From NCBI RefSeq assembly GCF_012163135.1, contig NZ_JAAVUP010000011.1, positions 61,259-125,258 on the forward strand: DNA of 64,000 bases, read 5' to 3'. The notes below the pieces were generated by a model, which had not been told where the DNA came from, ran no database searches, and saw only the letters and a list, made by a program, of their open reading frames with translations. The position numbers and the translations under genes were made by a program. Source of the stretch: Neoroseomonas oryzicola. Lineage in GTDB: Bacteria; Pseudomonadota; Alphaproteobacteria; Acetobacterales; Acetobacteraceae. Below, piece after piece: positions 44,925 through 53,507 of the stretch (its first letter is position 1; each line of letters begins with the position of its first letter).

Positions 44925-45689
44925 ATGCAAGCCGTTCCGGATCCGGTCTTCCCGCACCTCGTCTGGCTGCGTCCCGGCATGGCTGACACCACCCGCCCGC
45001 CCGCGCTGTCCGACATCGCCTTCTTCCGCGGGGCGGCCGCCGAGTCCCTGACGAAGCTGTCCGCCGCCGCCCGCTGGCGCACGGTCGAACCCGGCCAGGT
45101 CGTGGTGGATGAGGACGAGCCGTCCACCGACATCTTCTTCGTCGCCGCCGGCGCCGTGCGCGTGCAGCTGCGCGCCGCCTCGGGGCGCGAGGTGCTGCTG
45201 AACGAATTCGGCCCGGGCGAGTTCTTCGGGGAGCTCGCGGCCATCGACGGCGCACCGCGCGCGGCGAATGTCAGCGCGGTGACGCGCTCGCGGCTCTGCA
45301 TCATCCCCGCGCAGGCCTTCCTCGACTTCGTCTTCGCCAATCCGGCCGCCTGCCACGCGCTGCTGCGGACGCTGGCGTCCAAGCTGCGGCTGCAGACGGA
45401 ACGCACGCTGGAACGGGAGGCGCTGCCGGTGCGGCTGCGCCTGTTCTCTGAACTGCTGCGCCTGTCGCGGCCGCGCACCGGGGCGCCGGGGGAACGCGTC
45501 GTCTCCCCGCCGCCGCCGCATCATGAACTCGCCGCGCGCATCGGGGCGCGGCGTGAAGTCGTCTCGCGCGAATTGTCGGAGATGACGCGCGAGGGCTGGC
45601 TGGCGCGCGACCGCCGCGCCATCCGCATCCTGCGCGTCGCCGAGATCCAGAGCCTGGTCGCCGCGGAGCTGCGCGCCCCCGCCGCCTGA
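44925..45689 (+). CDS. Crp/Fnr-family transcriptional regulator
   Basis: The 254-residue protein has a cyclic-nucleotide-binding-like beta-barrel (VEPGQVVVDEDEPSTDIFFVAAGAVRVQLRAASGREVLLNEFGPGEFFGELAAIDGAPRAANVSA), a long dimerisation helix, and a winged HTH with HHELAARIGARREVVSRELSEMTREGWLARDRRAIRI. The recognition helix ARREVVSRELSEM is of Crp type. No N-terminal Cys cluster is visible, so it is not an oxygen-sensing Fe-S Fnr; a nucleotide or redox/NO cue is possible. GGAGGTG lies 5 bp upstream of ATG 44925. Confidence 0.9.
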   Translation: MQAVPDPVFPHLVWLRPGMADTTRPPALSDIAFFRGAAAESLTKLSAAARWRTVEPGQVVVDEDEPSTDIFFVAAGAVRVQLRAASGREVLLNEFGPGEFFGELAAIDGAPRAANVSAVTRSRLCIIPAQAFLDFVFANPAACHALLRTLASKLRLQTERTLEREALPVRLRLFSELLRLSRPRTGAPGERVVSPPPPHHELAARIGARREVVSRELSEMTREGWLARDRRAIRILRVAEIQSLVAAELRAPAA

Positions 45690-45745
45690 CCTGGACGCCC
45701 TGCCATCGCTGCCGCAGCATCCGCGGCAGCGATGGAGGGAATGCC

Positions 45746-46702
45746 ATGACGAAGCCGCTCGTGCTGCTGTGGACCGACGGGGCGGAGCCCTATGCGCGCG
45801 CGATCGCCGCGGCGGGGCTGGGCGACCGGCTGCGCGTGGAGATCGTGCCGCGCGCCGGAACGCCGGACGAGGCGATGCTGGCCGAGGCGGCCGCATTGCT
45901 GTCCTGGGGGCCGCCGCCGGGCACGCTGGACCGCATGCCGAAGCTGCGCTTCGTCCAGGCGCTGACGGCGGGCGTGGAGCATTGGCTGGCGCGCGCCGAC
46001 CTGCGCGAGGACCTGCCGCTGTCCTGCGCGCGCGGCACGCATCGGGTGCAGATGCCCGAGAACATCCTCGGCGCGCTGTTCCACATCACCAAGCCCTATG
46101 CGGCGATCGCCGCGGACAATGCGGCGCAGCGCTGGACGCGGCGGGTGTCGTCGACACTGGCAGGCAAGACGCTCGGCATCCTCGGCCTCGGCGCCATCGG
46201 GGCGGAGCTGGCGCGCAAGGCCGCCGCGCTCGAGATGCGGGTCGTCGGCACCAAGCGCGGCATGGCCGAGGTGCCGCATGTCGCGCAGGTCTTCGGCCCC
46301 GAGGGCACGGACGATGTGCTGGCGCAGAGCGATTTCGTCGTCCTGCTGCTGCCGGCGACGCCCGAGACCGAGAACTTCATGAACGCCGCGCGCCTGGCGA
46401 AGATGCAGAAGACCGCCTGGCTGCTGAATTTCGGCCGCGGCGCGCTGATCCGCGACGAGGACCTGATCGCCGCGGTACGCGAGGGGACGATCGCGGGCGC
46501 CGTCCTCGACGTCTTCCGCACCGAGCCGCTGCCGTCGAACCATCCGTTCTGGGGCGAGGAGAAGATCATGGTGCTGCCGCATATCGGCGGCCTGCATCCG
46601 CAGCGCGACGAGATGGTCGCCGCCCTGCTGGTCGAGAACCTGCAGCGCTTCGTCGACGGCCGCCCGCTGTCGCAGCTGGTGGACCGGGAGGCCGGCTACT
46701 GA
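45746..46702 (+). CDS. D-2-hydroxyacid dehydrogenase (NAD-dependent)
   Basis: The 318-residue product has TLGILGLGAIGAELARKAAALEMRVVGTKR (nucleotide fold, about residues 140-170), then VVLLLPATPETENFMNAARLAKM, WLLNFGRGALIRDEDLIAAV, GAVLDVFRTEPLPSNHPFW and LPHIGGLHPQR. The catalytic Arg appears in the GRGALI block and Glu in FRTEPLP; the usual His is in the LPHIGG block. A good GGAGGGA site precedes ATG 45746. The stop overlaps the SDR gene (TGATG). It is only distantly similar to the enzyme at 4494-5423. The substrate is a D-2-hydroxyacid or 2-oxoacid. Confidence 0.9.
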   Translation: MTKPLVLLWTDGAEPYARAIAAAGLGDRLRVEIVPRAGTPDEAMLAEAAALLSWGPPPGTLDRMPKLRFVQALTAGVEHWLARADLREDLPLSCARGTHRVQMPENILGALFHITKPYAAIAADNAAQRWTRRVSSTLAGKTLGILGLGAIGAELARKAAALEMRVVGTKRGMAEVPHVAQVFGPEGTDDVLAQSDFVVLLLPATPETENFMNAARLAKMQKTAWLLNFGRGALIRDEDLIAAVREGTIAGAVLDVFRTEPLPSNHPFWGEEKIMVLPHIGGLHPQRDEMVAALLVENLQRFVDGRPLSQLVDREAGY

Positions 46703-47472
46703 TGGCCTATCGTCCCTTCGACCTTGCGGGGAAGGTCGCCCTCGTCACCGGGGGCAATTCGGGCATCGGGCTCGGCATGGCGCAGGCGTTGGCCGAGGCC
46801 GGCGCCGATGTCGCGATCTGGGGCACCAACGCTGCGAAGAACGCCGAGGCGGTCGCCGCGCTGTCCGCGACCGGCGTGCGCGTGCATGCCGAGATCTGCG
46901 ACGTCGGCGACGAGGCCGCCGTGGATCGCGCCTTCGCCGCCACGCTCGCCACGCTGGGGCGCGTCGATGCCTGCTTCGCCAATGCCGGCACCTATGGGCG
47001 GAAGGGGAAGTTCGTCGAGCTCGACAGCGCGGAGTGGCATCGCGTCACGCGGGTGAACCTCGACGGCGCCTTCTACACGCTGCGCGCGGCGGCGCGGCAC
47101 ATGGTGGAACGTGGCGGGGGCGGGTCGCTGGTCGGCACGGCCTCGCTCGCGGCGATCGAGGGGGCCGCGCGCAACACGCAATATGCGGCGACCAAGGGCG
47201 CGATGGTCGCGGTGATCCGGGCGCTGGCGGTGGAACTCGCCCGGCATGGCATCCGGGCGAATGCGGTGCTGCCCGGCTGGATCGAGACGGCGATGACCGC
47301 GCGCAGCGTGGGCGACGAGAAATTCGCCGGTGCGGTCCTGCCGCGCATTCCCGCGCGCCGCTGGGGGACGGGTGCGGATTTCGGCGGCCTCGCGGTCTAT
47401 CTCGCGAGCGATGCGTCGACCTACCACACGGGCGACTGCCTGGTGGTGGACGGCGGTTATTCACTCTACTGA
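46702..47472 (+). CDS. SDR-family oxidoreductase
   Basis: The 256-residue short-chain dehydrogenase has TGGNSGIG at about residues 16-23, ANAG (ACFANAG), a Ser in VGTASLAAIEG, YAATK (Tyr and Lys) and NAVLPGWIETAM. It ends DCLVVDGGYSLY. The stop of the upstream hydroxyacid dehydrogenase overlaps its ATG by one base (TGATG), indicating a two-gene operon of sequential redox enzymes. A double hairpin follows, separating it from the convergent binding-protein gene. Confidence 0.93.
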   Translation: MAYRPFDLAGKVALVTGGNSGIGLGMAQALAEAGADVAIWGTNAAKNAEAVAALSATGVRVHAEICDVGDEAAVDRAFAATLATLGRVDACFANAGTYGRKGKFVELDSAEWHRVTRVNLDGAFYTLRAAARHMVERGGGGSLVGTASLAAIEGAARNTQYAATKGAMVAVIRALAVELARHGIRANAVLPGWIETAMTARSVGDEKFAGAVLPRIPARRWGTGADFGGLAVYLASDASTYHTGDCLVVDGGYSLY

Positions 47473-47484
47473 AAGTGACGGTTT

Positions 47485-47538
47485 CCAAAGGCCTTTCGGC
47501 CTTTGGTGGGGAGGTCCGGAGGGGCAAGGCCCCTCCGG
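47485..47538. terminator. Double hairpin between convergent genes; copy B of the intergenic repeat family
   Basis: Stem 1 pairs CCAAAGGCC (47485-47493) with GGCCTTTGG (47498-47506) around TTTC. Stem 2 pairs CCGGAGGGG (47516-47524) with CCCCTCCGG (47530-47538) around CAAGG. Order and sequence mirror the element at 21728-21783 read on the other strand. It suits a bidirectional terminator. Confidence 0.7.
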
Positions 47539-47544
47539 TCATGT

Positions 47545-48588
47545 TCAGCGCATGGGCGGCGCGTACATCAGCCCGCCCTGATTCCACAGCCGGTTCAGCC
47601 CGCGCTCGAGCCCGATGGGCGAGTTCGGCCCGAGGTGCCGCTCGAAGATCTCGCCGTAGTTCCCCACCGCCTTGATGGCGTTGTAGGCCCAGCGACGGTC
47701 GAGACTCATGGCCGGCCCGGTGTCCCCGGCCTCGCCCAGCAGGCGCCGGACCTCGGGGTTCGGGCTCTGCAGCATCTGGTCGACATTGGCCTGGGTGATG
47801 CCGAGTTCCTCGGCGAGGATCAGCGCGTAGATGGTCCAGCGCATGATGTCGAACCACTGCGGGTCGCCCTTGCGGACGGCCGGCGTCAGCGGTTCCTTGC
47901 TGATGATGTCGGGCAGGATGATGTGCTCGCCGGCGGGCAGCGAGGTCCGGAAGGCGGCAAGCTGGCTGGCGTCGAGCGTGTAGGCGTCGCAGCGGCCGGC
48001 GGTGTAGGCCTTGCGCGTGTCCTCGTTGCTCTCGAAGACCAGCGGCTGGACGCGGATGTTGTTGGTGCGCGCCCAGTCGGCGAGGTTGAGCTCGTTGGTC
48101 GAACCCGCCGTGGCGCACACCGTCGCGCCGTCGAGCTGCGAAGCGCGCGTGAGGCCGGTCGACCGACGCACGATGAAACCCTGGCCGTCGTAGAAGACCG
48201 TCGGGCCGAACTGCAGGCCGGCATTCACCTCGCGCGAATGGGTCCAGGTGAAGGTGCGGGCGACCATGTCGACCTGGCCTGATTGCAGCGCGGGGATACG
48301 CGCCTGGCTGGTCAGCACGTGCCAGCGCACGCGGGAGGCATCGCCGAGCACGGCGGCGGCGACGGCGCGGCAGATGTCGGGGTCGAGGCCGCGCTGCTCG
48401 CCGCGGCTGTCTGGCACGCCGAAGCCGGGCGAGCCCTGATTCGCGCTGCAATCGAGCATGCCCTTCGACCGCACCGAGGCGAGGGTCGGGCCGGGCTGGA
48501 CGCCCTGCGCGGCGGCGAGGGCCGGCATCAGCGCGCCGGTGGCGAGCATCACGGCCGCGGCGGCGTGGCGGAGGATCGGCGTTGTCAT
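47545..48588 (-). CDS. General amino-acid ABC transporter substrate-binding protein (AapJ/BztA-like)
   Basis: The 347-residue periplasmic protein has a signal peptide (MTTPILRHAAAAVMLATGALMPALAAAQ), then TLASVRSKGMLDCSANQGSPGFGVPDSRGEQRGLDPDICRAVAAAVLGDA. The stretch ARTFTWTHSREVNAGLQFGPTVFYDGQGFIV, DGATVCATAGSTNELNLAD, the late WFDIMRWTIYALILAEELGIT and GLERGLNRLWNQGGLMYAPPMR are characteristic of the broad-specificity Aap/Bzt family. It stands alone: no Aap permease or ATPase genes are adjacent. The start at 48588 follows from the signal peptide. Confidence 0.93.
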   Translation of the reverse strand: MTTPILRHAAAAVMLATGALMPALAAAQGVQPGPTLASVRSKGMLDCSANQGSPGFGVPDSRGEQRGLDPDICRAVAAAVLGDASRVRWHVLTSQARIPALQSGQVDMVARTFTWTHSREVNAGLQFGPTVFYDGQGFIVRRSTGLTRASQLDGATVCATAGSTNELNLADWARTNNIRVQPLVFESNEDTRKAYTAGRCDAYTLDASQLAAFRTSLPAGEHIILPDIISKEPLTPAVRKGDPQWFDIMRWTIYALILAEELGITQANVDQMLQSPNPEVRRLLGEAGDTGPAMSLDRRWAYNAIKAVGNYGEIFERHLGPNSPIGLERGLNRLWNQGGLMYAPPMR

Positions 48589-48655
48589 GGCTGGCTCTTG
48601 GCTCCCGGTTCTGCCGGGATCGTCGCCCGCCTGCCGCCGGCCGGCAACCCGCCGG

Positions 48656-50203
48656 CTAGAAGGAACCGCCGGTGCGGAAGCCGCCGCCGGAATCGCTCTT
48701 GCCGCCGGTCCTGAAGTCGCCGGAGGAGCCGCCGTCGCTCCAGCCCCCGGGATCCTTCGAACCGCCACCACCACCGCCGGGCCAGGGCTTGGACGGCGCA
48801 TCCCATCCGCCCCCGCCCTTGCCGCCGCCCCACCAGCCGCCGCCATTCTGCTCGCCGGCCCAGGGGCCGGGCGCGGGGCGGCCCCAGGGTCCGGGCGGCG
48901 CCTTGCCCCAGGGGCCAGGCTGGGCGGTGCCGCGCATCGATCCCGGCAGGCGCTGGCGTTCCATGCGGCCCCAGAAATCGTCGCGGGAGAGCGCGCCGCG
49001 CAGCACCTCCGCGATCAGCGCGCCGACCAGGGCGCCGCTGGTGAAGCCCCATTCGTGGCGCTCCACGCCGCGGCTGCGCATGTCCTGGCGCAGGGCCTGC
49101 AGTTCGGCGAGGCGCCGGCGCGCGCCCTCGGCCTGCGCCTGCGCGTCGGCGAGGGCGGATTCGAGCCGCCCGCGCTCGGCCGCCGTGATCTCGAGCCGCG
49201 CGACGATCGCATCGTCGTCGCGCGTCGGCGTGCGCGCCGCTTCCTCGCGCAGCGTGCGGAGGGAGCGGGCGCCGATCGCGGCCTCGAGCGCGCGGACCGC
49301 TTCCTGGGAGGCCGGGTCCTCGCCCGATGCGAGCGCGCTGCGCTTGCCTTCCGCGGCGGCGAGCGCGGCGCGGGCGGCGTCGACCTTCTCCTCGGCCGCC
49401 TGCAGCGCGGCGGCGGAAGGCTTGGTCGCCTCGTCCAGCCCGGCGATGGCGCGGCGGCGCTCGATCATGGCGCGCACCGCGGCCTCGGCCGCCGCGCGCA
49501 TCCGCTTCGCATGGTCCTGCATCTGGCCCGGCAGGTCGGAGAGCAACGCATAGGACCGCCGCGCCGGTTCGAATTCGATCAGCCGCGCGACCCAGTCGTC
49601 GACCATGCGCACCAGCGGGAAGGCGCGATAGCGCGCCGTGCCGTAGCCGCGGTCCCAGAGATAGGCGAAGAGCGGATCGGCGCGATAGGGCGCGCCCTTC
49701 TCCTCGAAGTCGCGCCCGGCGAAGGAGGCCTTCTGCTCGGCGTGCTGGGCGATGCGCTCGGCTTCCTCCGCGGCGGTGGACAGGCGCTGGAACTCGGCAT
49801 CGGCGGCGGCCTTGGCGTCGGCCTCGCGCAGCGCCTGGGCCTCGGCCTCCTGCGCGGCGGCGAGGCGCTGGGCCTCCGCATCGCGCGCGGCCTCGGCGGC
49901 GGTCAGCGCATCGCGCGCGTCGAGCACGGCGCGCTGCGCCTCATCGAGCCCCGCCGCGCGCTGGCGCAGGCTTTCCTGCACGCGCGTCCCGGCGGCATCG
50001 AGGGCATCGAGTGCCGCCTTGCCGTCCGCGATCTCGAGCAGGCGGAGCCGGGCGAGGTCGCGCAGCGCGGCGGCTTCCTCGGCACGCAGGCCGTCGCGGC
50101 GCGCGGCGAGGCGGTCGGCCTCGGTCTGCGCGGCGGAGGCCTCGTGCTGCGCCTCGGCCAGGCGCGCATCCATCTCCTGCAGGACGACGGCGCCGTTCAC
50201 CAT
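48656..50203 (-). CDS. Coiled-coil protein with glycine-rich C-terminal tail, function unknown
   Basis: The 515-residue protein is dominated by Ala/Glu/Arg-rich helical repeats from about residue 5 to 170 and again from 250 to 395, consistent with long coiled coils. A central, less repetitive domain includes PYRADPLFAYLWDRGYGTARYRAFPLVRMVDDWVARLIEF. A moderately hydrophobic patch (WGFTSGALVGALIAEVLRGAL) precedes a Gly/Pro/Trp-rich tail of roughly 90 residues ending GGGFRTGGSF. It is the last gene of a three-gene operon; its ATG overlaps the upstream gene by 7 bp. I do not recognise the family. The design suggests a structural or membrane-associated partner of the TelA-like protein. Confidence 0.8.
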   Translation of the reverse strand: MVNGAVVLQEMDARLAEAQHEASAAQTEADRLAARRDGLRAEEAAALRDLARLRLLEIADGKAALDALDAAGTRVQESLRQRAAGLDEAQRAVLDARDALTAAEAARDAEAQRLAAAQEAEAQALREADAKAAADAEFQRLSTAAEEAERIAQHAEQKASFAGRDFEEKGAPYRADPLFAYLWDRGYGTARYRAFPLVRMVDDWVARLIEFEPARRSYALLSDLPGQMQDHAKRMRAAAEAAVRAMIERRRAIAGLDEATKPSAAALQAAEEKVDAARAALAAAEGKRSALASGEDPASQEAVRALEAAIGARSLRTLREEAARTPTRDDDAIVARLEITAAERGRLESALADAQAQAEGARRRLAELQALRQDMRSRGVERHEWGFTSGALVGALIAEVLRGALSRDDFWGRMERQRLPGSMRGTAQPGPWGKAPPGPWGRPAPGPWAGEQNGGGWWGGGKGGGGWDAPSKPWPGGGGGGSKDPGGWSDGGSSGDFRTGGKSDSGGGFRTGGSF

Positions 50204-51132
50204 GACAGGATCGCTCCCCCGGTGGTCTGCACCGTCCACTGCGTGTCGAGCGTGCCGGCGGCCTTCTGGCCGATCACCGGCTGGTCGATGATGCCGTCGG
50301 CGAGCTTGTCCTGGCGGACGCGTTCGAATTCCGCTTCGCTGACGCGCAGGCCCCAGCGGGCGGTGCGCGCGGTGCGACTGTCCTCCTCGCTGGTGACGGG
50401 AACCTCGACGGGGCGGCCGTTGCGGTCCACCGCCTCGACGATCAGGTAGTAGTTGCGCGCGCGCGGGTTGGACGCCGGCACGCGCCAGACGGCGGAGGGT
50501 TCGCCCGGCCGGTTGACGATGCGCACGGTGTAGGCGGCGGCCAGGCGATCGGTGAGTTCGATCAGCGCGGCGCGGCGGGCGCGTGCCTCGGCCAGGTGGC
50601 CGGCGCGGGCGGCGGCCTCGCCCTCCGCCAGCAGGCGCTGGGCCTCGGCGCGCGCGGCGGCGTCCTGCGTGCCGGCCATCACCCGGTCGTATTCGGCGCG
50701 CAGCGCGCGCGGCAGGTCCTGCTGCAATTCGCGCGTGACGGCGGCCGCTTCGCGCTGGCGCGGGGCCACCACCGTGAAATGCCAGATGCCCCAGCCGATG
50801 ACGAGCACGCCGAGGCCGGCCAGCGCCGCCTTGCCCCAACGCCCCCGCGTCGCCCAGGCGACCGCGAGGCTGCGCCGCCAGCCGGCGCCCTTCGGAGTAT
50901 AGGCGAAGCGTTGTTCCTCGAGGGCCGCGATGCCCTGGTCGAGCACCGCGTCCGAGACCTCGATGCCCTGGGACGCGTAGATCTCGCGCAGGCGGTCGCG
51001 CAGGCGCGTCTGGCGCTCCTCGCCGGAGAGTTCGCGCTCGACCAGACGTTCGGCGTGGCGGATCGTGTCCACCACGTCCATCGCCATCATGGTCTCGTCG
51101 AGCGCGGGCGCGCCCGCGCGGGCCTCAGGCAT
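50197..51132 (-). CDS. Single-pass membrane protein, DUF6384-like, function unknown
   Basis: The 311-residue protein has a cytoplasmic-looking N terminus with charged helices (RHAERLVERELSGEERQTRLRDRLREIYASQGIEVS), one transmembrane segment at about residues 101-122 (KAALAGLGVLVIGWGIWHFTVV), a helical stalk, and a beta-rich C-terminal domain (YTVRIVNRPGEPSAVWRVP, NYYLIVEAVDRNGRPVEVPV). The N-terminal block resembles proteins annotated as DUF6384, which is my tentative family call. It overlaps the TelA-like gene by 8 bp and the coiled-coil gene by 7 bp. It probably anchors the operon's products at the membrane. Confidence 0.75.
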   Translation of the reverse strand: MPEARAGAPALDETMMAMDVVDTIRHAERLVERELSGEERQTRLRDRLREIYASQGIEVSDAVLDQGIAALEEQRFAYTPKGAGWRRSLAVAWATRGRWGKAALAGLGVLVIGWGIWHFTVVAPRQREAAAVTRELQQDLPRALRAEYDRVMAGTQDAAARAEAQRLLAEGEAAARAGHLAEARARRAALIELTDRLAAAYTVRIVNRPGEPSAVWRVPASNPRARNYYLIVEAVDRNGRPVEVPVTSEEDSRTARTARWGLRVSEAEFERVRQDKLADGIIDQPVIGQKAAGTLDTQWTVQTTGGAILSW

Positions 51133-52315
51133 TCGTCGCGGCGACCGCCGAGGCGCGCTGGGTCAGCTTCGCCATGCGCTGCTTCGCGTCCTCGACCGAG
51201 CGGCGGATCTCCTCGCTGTTCTGGGTGGCGGCGGTGCGCATCTCGTCGATGATCTCGATCGAGCGCTCCTGGTAGTTCACCACCGATTCCACCAGCTTCT
51301 TGACGGCATCGGCCTGGATGGTCGGGCCGTAGCCGGCGCGCAGCGCGGCTTCCTGCACCTTGCCGCCGATCTCGGCCAGCACTTCCAGGGACTGGTTCAC
51401 GCCGGCCTTCATGCCTTCCAGCGTGCGGGTGCTCTCGTGCAGCCCGTGCATGCCGGTGAAGGAGGCGGTCAGCGCCGTCAGCACCGCCTCGTTGGTCGAG
51501 AAGAAGGAGACGGACTGCTGGTAGACGCGTTCCTTGGCCGTCGTGATCTGCACCAGCCGGGCCATGATGACCTCGGAGGTGTTGTAGGAGACGGTCAGGT
51601 TGTCCGCGAGGTCCTTGGCGATCTGGTACTTGCCGTCCTCGCCCTGCAGGTGGCGCAGCGCCTCGTCGCGCGCGAGTTCCAGCTTGGCGCGCTCGGCGGG
51701 TTCCATGTTCGCCGCGCCCTCGGCGGCCTTCACCGCGGCGTCGGTCGCGACCTTGGCGGCGTTCAGCCGGCCCTCGGCCGACTTCAGCACCTCGAGCGCC
51801 AGCACCTCGGCCTGCTTCAGCGCGCCGCGGAAGTCGCGATAGGCCTCGAGGATGGCGTGCTCGCGGTCGATGTTCTCCTTGGTGTCCTTGGAGACCTCGA
51901 GATAGGTGTCGCGGATCTTGTTGAAGCGCGAGGCGATGTCGCCGCGCGTCGCCTTCTGCCAGATGTTCGACAGCCGCTCCATGGTGGAGATGCGGCCGTC
52001 CTCCATCTGCGCGACCATGCCGCGCGCATCGTCGCGGATGGAATTGAAGGCGTTGGTGATGGTCTCGTAGCGCTCGCCGACCTCCATGGCCTTGATCTGC
52101 TCGCGCACCACCTCGTTGAAGTTCGAGGCCTGGTTCAGCACGCGGGCGATGAGCGTGACCCGGTCGGCATCGACCTCCATGATCTTGGAGAGCAGGCCGG
52201 TGATCGGCGTCTCCTCGGCATTCTGGGTCGGGACGGGCAGGCCGAGGTCGCGCAGCGCGCCCATCGCCTTGTCGAGGTAGCGCATGGGCTGCACGGTGAC
52301 GGCGGTCTCGCTCAT
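51125..52315 (-). CDS. TelA-like (toxic-anion-resistance family) helical protein
   Basis: The 396-residue protein is almost entirely helical. The segments YETITNAFNSIRDDARGMVAQMEDGRISTMERLSNIW and FNKIRDTYLEVSKDTKENIDREHAILEAYRDFRGALKQAEVLAL, then TSEVIMARLVQITTAKERVYQQSVSFFSTNEAVLTALTASF, follow the layout of TelA/KlaA-family proteins, although similarity by eye is moderate. TelA proteins are tied to tellurite, antimicrobial and envelope stress. I chose ATG 52315 because AGGAGA lies about 8 bp upstream. It heads the three-gene operon with the single-TM and coiled-coil proteins. No terC/terD-like gene is near, so the system differs from classical Ter. Confidence 0.6.
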   Translation of the reverse strand: MSETAVTVQPMRYLDKAMGALRDLGLPVPTQNAEETPITGLLSKIMEVDADRVTLIARVLNQASNFNEVVREQIKAMEVGERYETITNAFNSIRDDARGMVAQMEDGRISTMERLSNIWQKATRGDIASRFNKIRDTYLEVSKDTKENIDREHAILEAYRDFRGALKQAEVLALEVLKSAEGRLNAAKVATDAAVKAAEGAANMEPAERAKLELARDEALRHLQGEDGKYQIAKDLADNLTVSYNTSEVIMARLVQITTAKERVYQQSVSFFSTNEAVLTALTASFTGMHGLHESTRTLEGMKAGVNQSLEVLAEIGGKVQEAALRAGYGPTIQADAVKKLVESVVNYQERSIEIIDEMRTAATQNSEEIRRSVEDAKQRMAKLTQRASAVAATNA

Positions 52316-52420
52316 CCTGTCGGTCTCCTGGCGGGTTCCGGGCGCACTCATAGCGCGGCGGACGGGCGGGAGTCAGCCGCTCATGTCACAGCCGGGACGA
52401 TCACGTCGGCGGGTGCGCCG

Positions 52421-53503
52421 TCATCCGAGGAGATAGGCGGCGCCTGATCTTTCGCAAATGCCGCGGATCAGCGTGTCGAGGGAGGCCGGGATGGGGATCC
52501 CCTCGGCGAGGCGGCGCCGTCGCTCGGCCTCCTCCGGATCGCCTGCGACCAGCACCGGCTTCGCCGGATCGGCTGCCGGGGTGGCGTGCAGCACGTCGAT
52601 CACAGCGTCGAGGTCGTCCTCGAAGGCGCCGGGCGGGCGGAAGGCGTTGGGGTCGATCGCCATGAAGAAATGCCCGATGTCGTCGGGATCGCCGGGCTTC
52701 TGGGTGCGGTTGCGGATGGGCGAGAAGGAGGAGCCGACCAGCGTGCCGCCCAGGATGTGCACCATCATGGCGAGCCCGTAGCCCTTGGCGCTCGCCATCT
52801 CCGCCGTGCCGCCGAGCGGCGAGAGCCCCCCATCCGGCCGGTTGAACACGATGTCGAAGCCCTCTTTCGCGTCGGTCACCGGCTGGCCCTTCGCGTCCAG
52901 CACCCAGCCCGCCGGCAGTTGCCGGTCGTTGAGGTCGTAGACCTTCACCTTGCCGGCCGCGGTCGTCGTCGTCGCCATGTCCAGCACGAAGGGCGGATGC
53001 CGCTTCGCCGGCGCCGCGAAGGCGAGGGGGTTGGTGCCGAGCACCGGGGCCGCGCCACGCGTCGGCACCATGGTCACGCCACGCGTCGCCGAGGTGACCA
53101 TGCCGATCGCCCCGCGCCGCGCGGCGATGCGCGCATAGACGCCCGCCGCGCCGAAATGGTGCGAGTTGCGCACGCCGACGATGCCAACGCCGGCATCCTT
53201 CGCCTTGTCCACCGCGAGGTTCATCGCGAAGGCCGAGACCGGATGCCCCAGCCCCGCGCCGCCATCTACCAGGGCGGTGCAGGCGGTCTGCTTCTCGATG
53301 CGCGGCCGCGCCTGCAGCTTCAACGAGCCGTCGCGGTAGCGCTTCTCATAGGTCATCAGCATCGAGATGCCGTGGCTGTCGACGCCGAGCAGGTCGGTCT
53401 CGATCATCGCCTCGACGGTCGTCTGCAGCAGGTCGGGCGCCATGCCCCAGGATTGCAGGATGGCCTCGATCTGCGCGCGCACGCGCTCATGCGGAACGTT
53501 CAC
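52421..53503 (-). CDS. Ldh-family (malate/L-sulfolactate type) NAD(P)-dependent oxidoreductase
   Basis: The 360-residue protein belongs to the type II malate/L-lactate dehydrogenase family. It shows ETDLLGVDSHGISML, VDGGAGLGHPVSAFAMNLAVDKAKDAGVGIVGVRNSHHFGAAGVYARIAARRGAIGMVTS (catalytic His in NSHHFG), GTNPLAFAAPA and FVLDMATTTTAAGKV. Members oxidise 2-hydroxyacids such as malate, ureidoglycolate or sulfolactate. It lies 4 bp after the FAH-family gene; the three genes 55192-52421 form one unit with the TauD dioxygenase first. A second family member is at 57189-58283. Confidence 0.93.
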   Translation of the reverse strand: MNVPHERVRAQIEAILQSWGMAPDLLQTTVEAMIETDLLGVDSHGISMLMTYEKRYRDGSLKLQARPRIEKQTACTALVDGGAGLGHPVSAFAMNLAVDKAKDAGVGIVGVRNSHHFGAAGVYARIAARRGAIGMVTSATRGVTMVPTRGAAPVLGTNPLAFAAPAKRHPPFVLDMATTTTAAGKVKVYDLNDRQLPAGWVLDAKGQPVTDAKEGFDIVFNRPDGGLSPLGGTAEMASAKGYGLAMMVHILGGTLVGSSFSPIRNRTQKPGDPDDIGHFFMAIDPNAFRPPGAFEDDLDAVIDVLHATPAADPAKPVLVAGDPEEAERRRRLAEGIPIPASLDTLIRGICERSGAAYLLG

Positions 53504-53507
53504 GGTG

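Noticed and set aside
48656..50203. Possible TPM-domain protein because of the glycine-rich tail
   Set aside because: The N-terminal TPM phosphatase-like domain is absent; the protein is mostly coiled coil.
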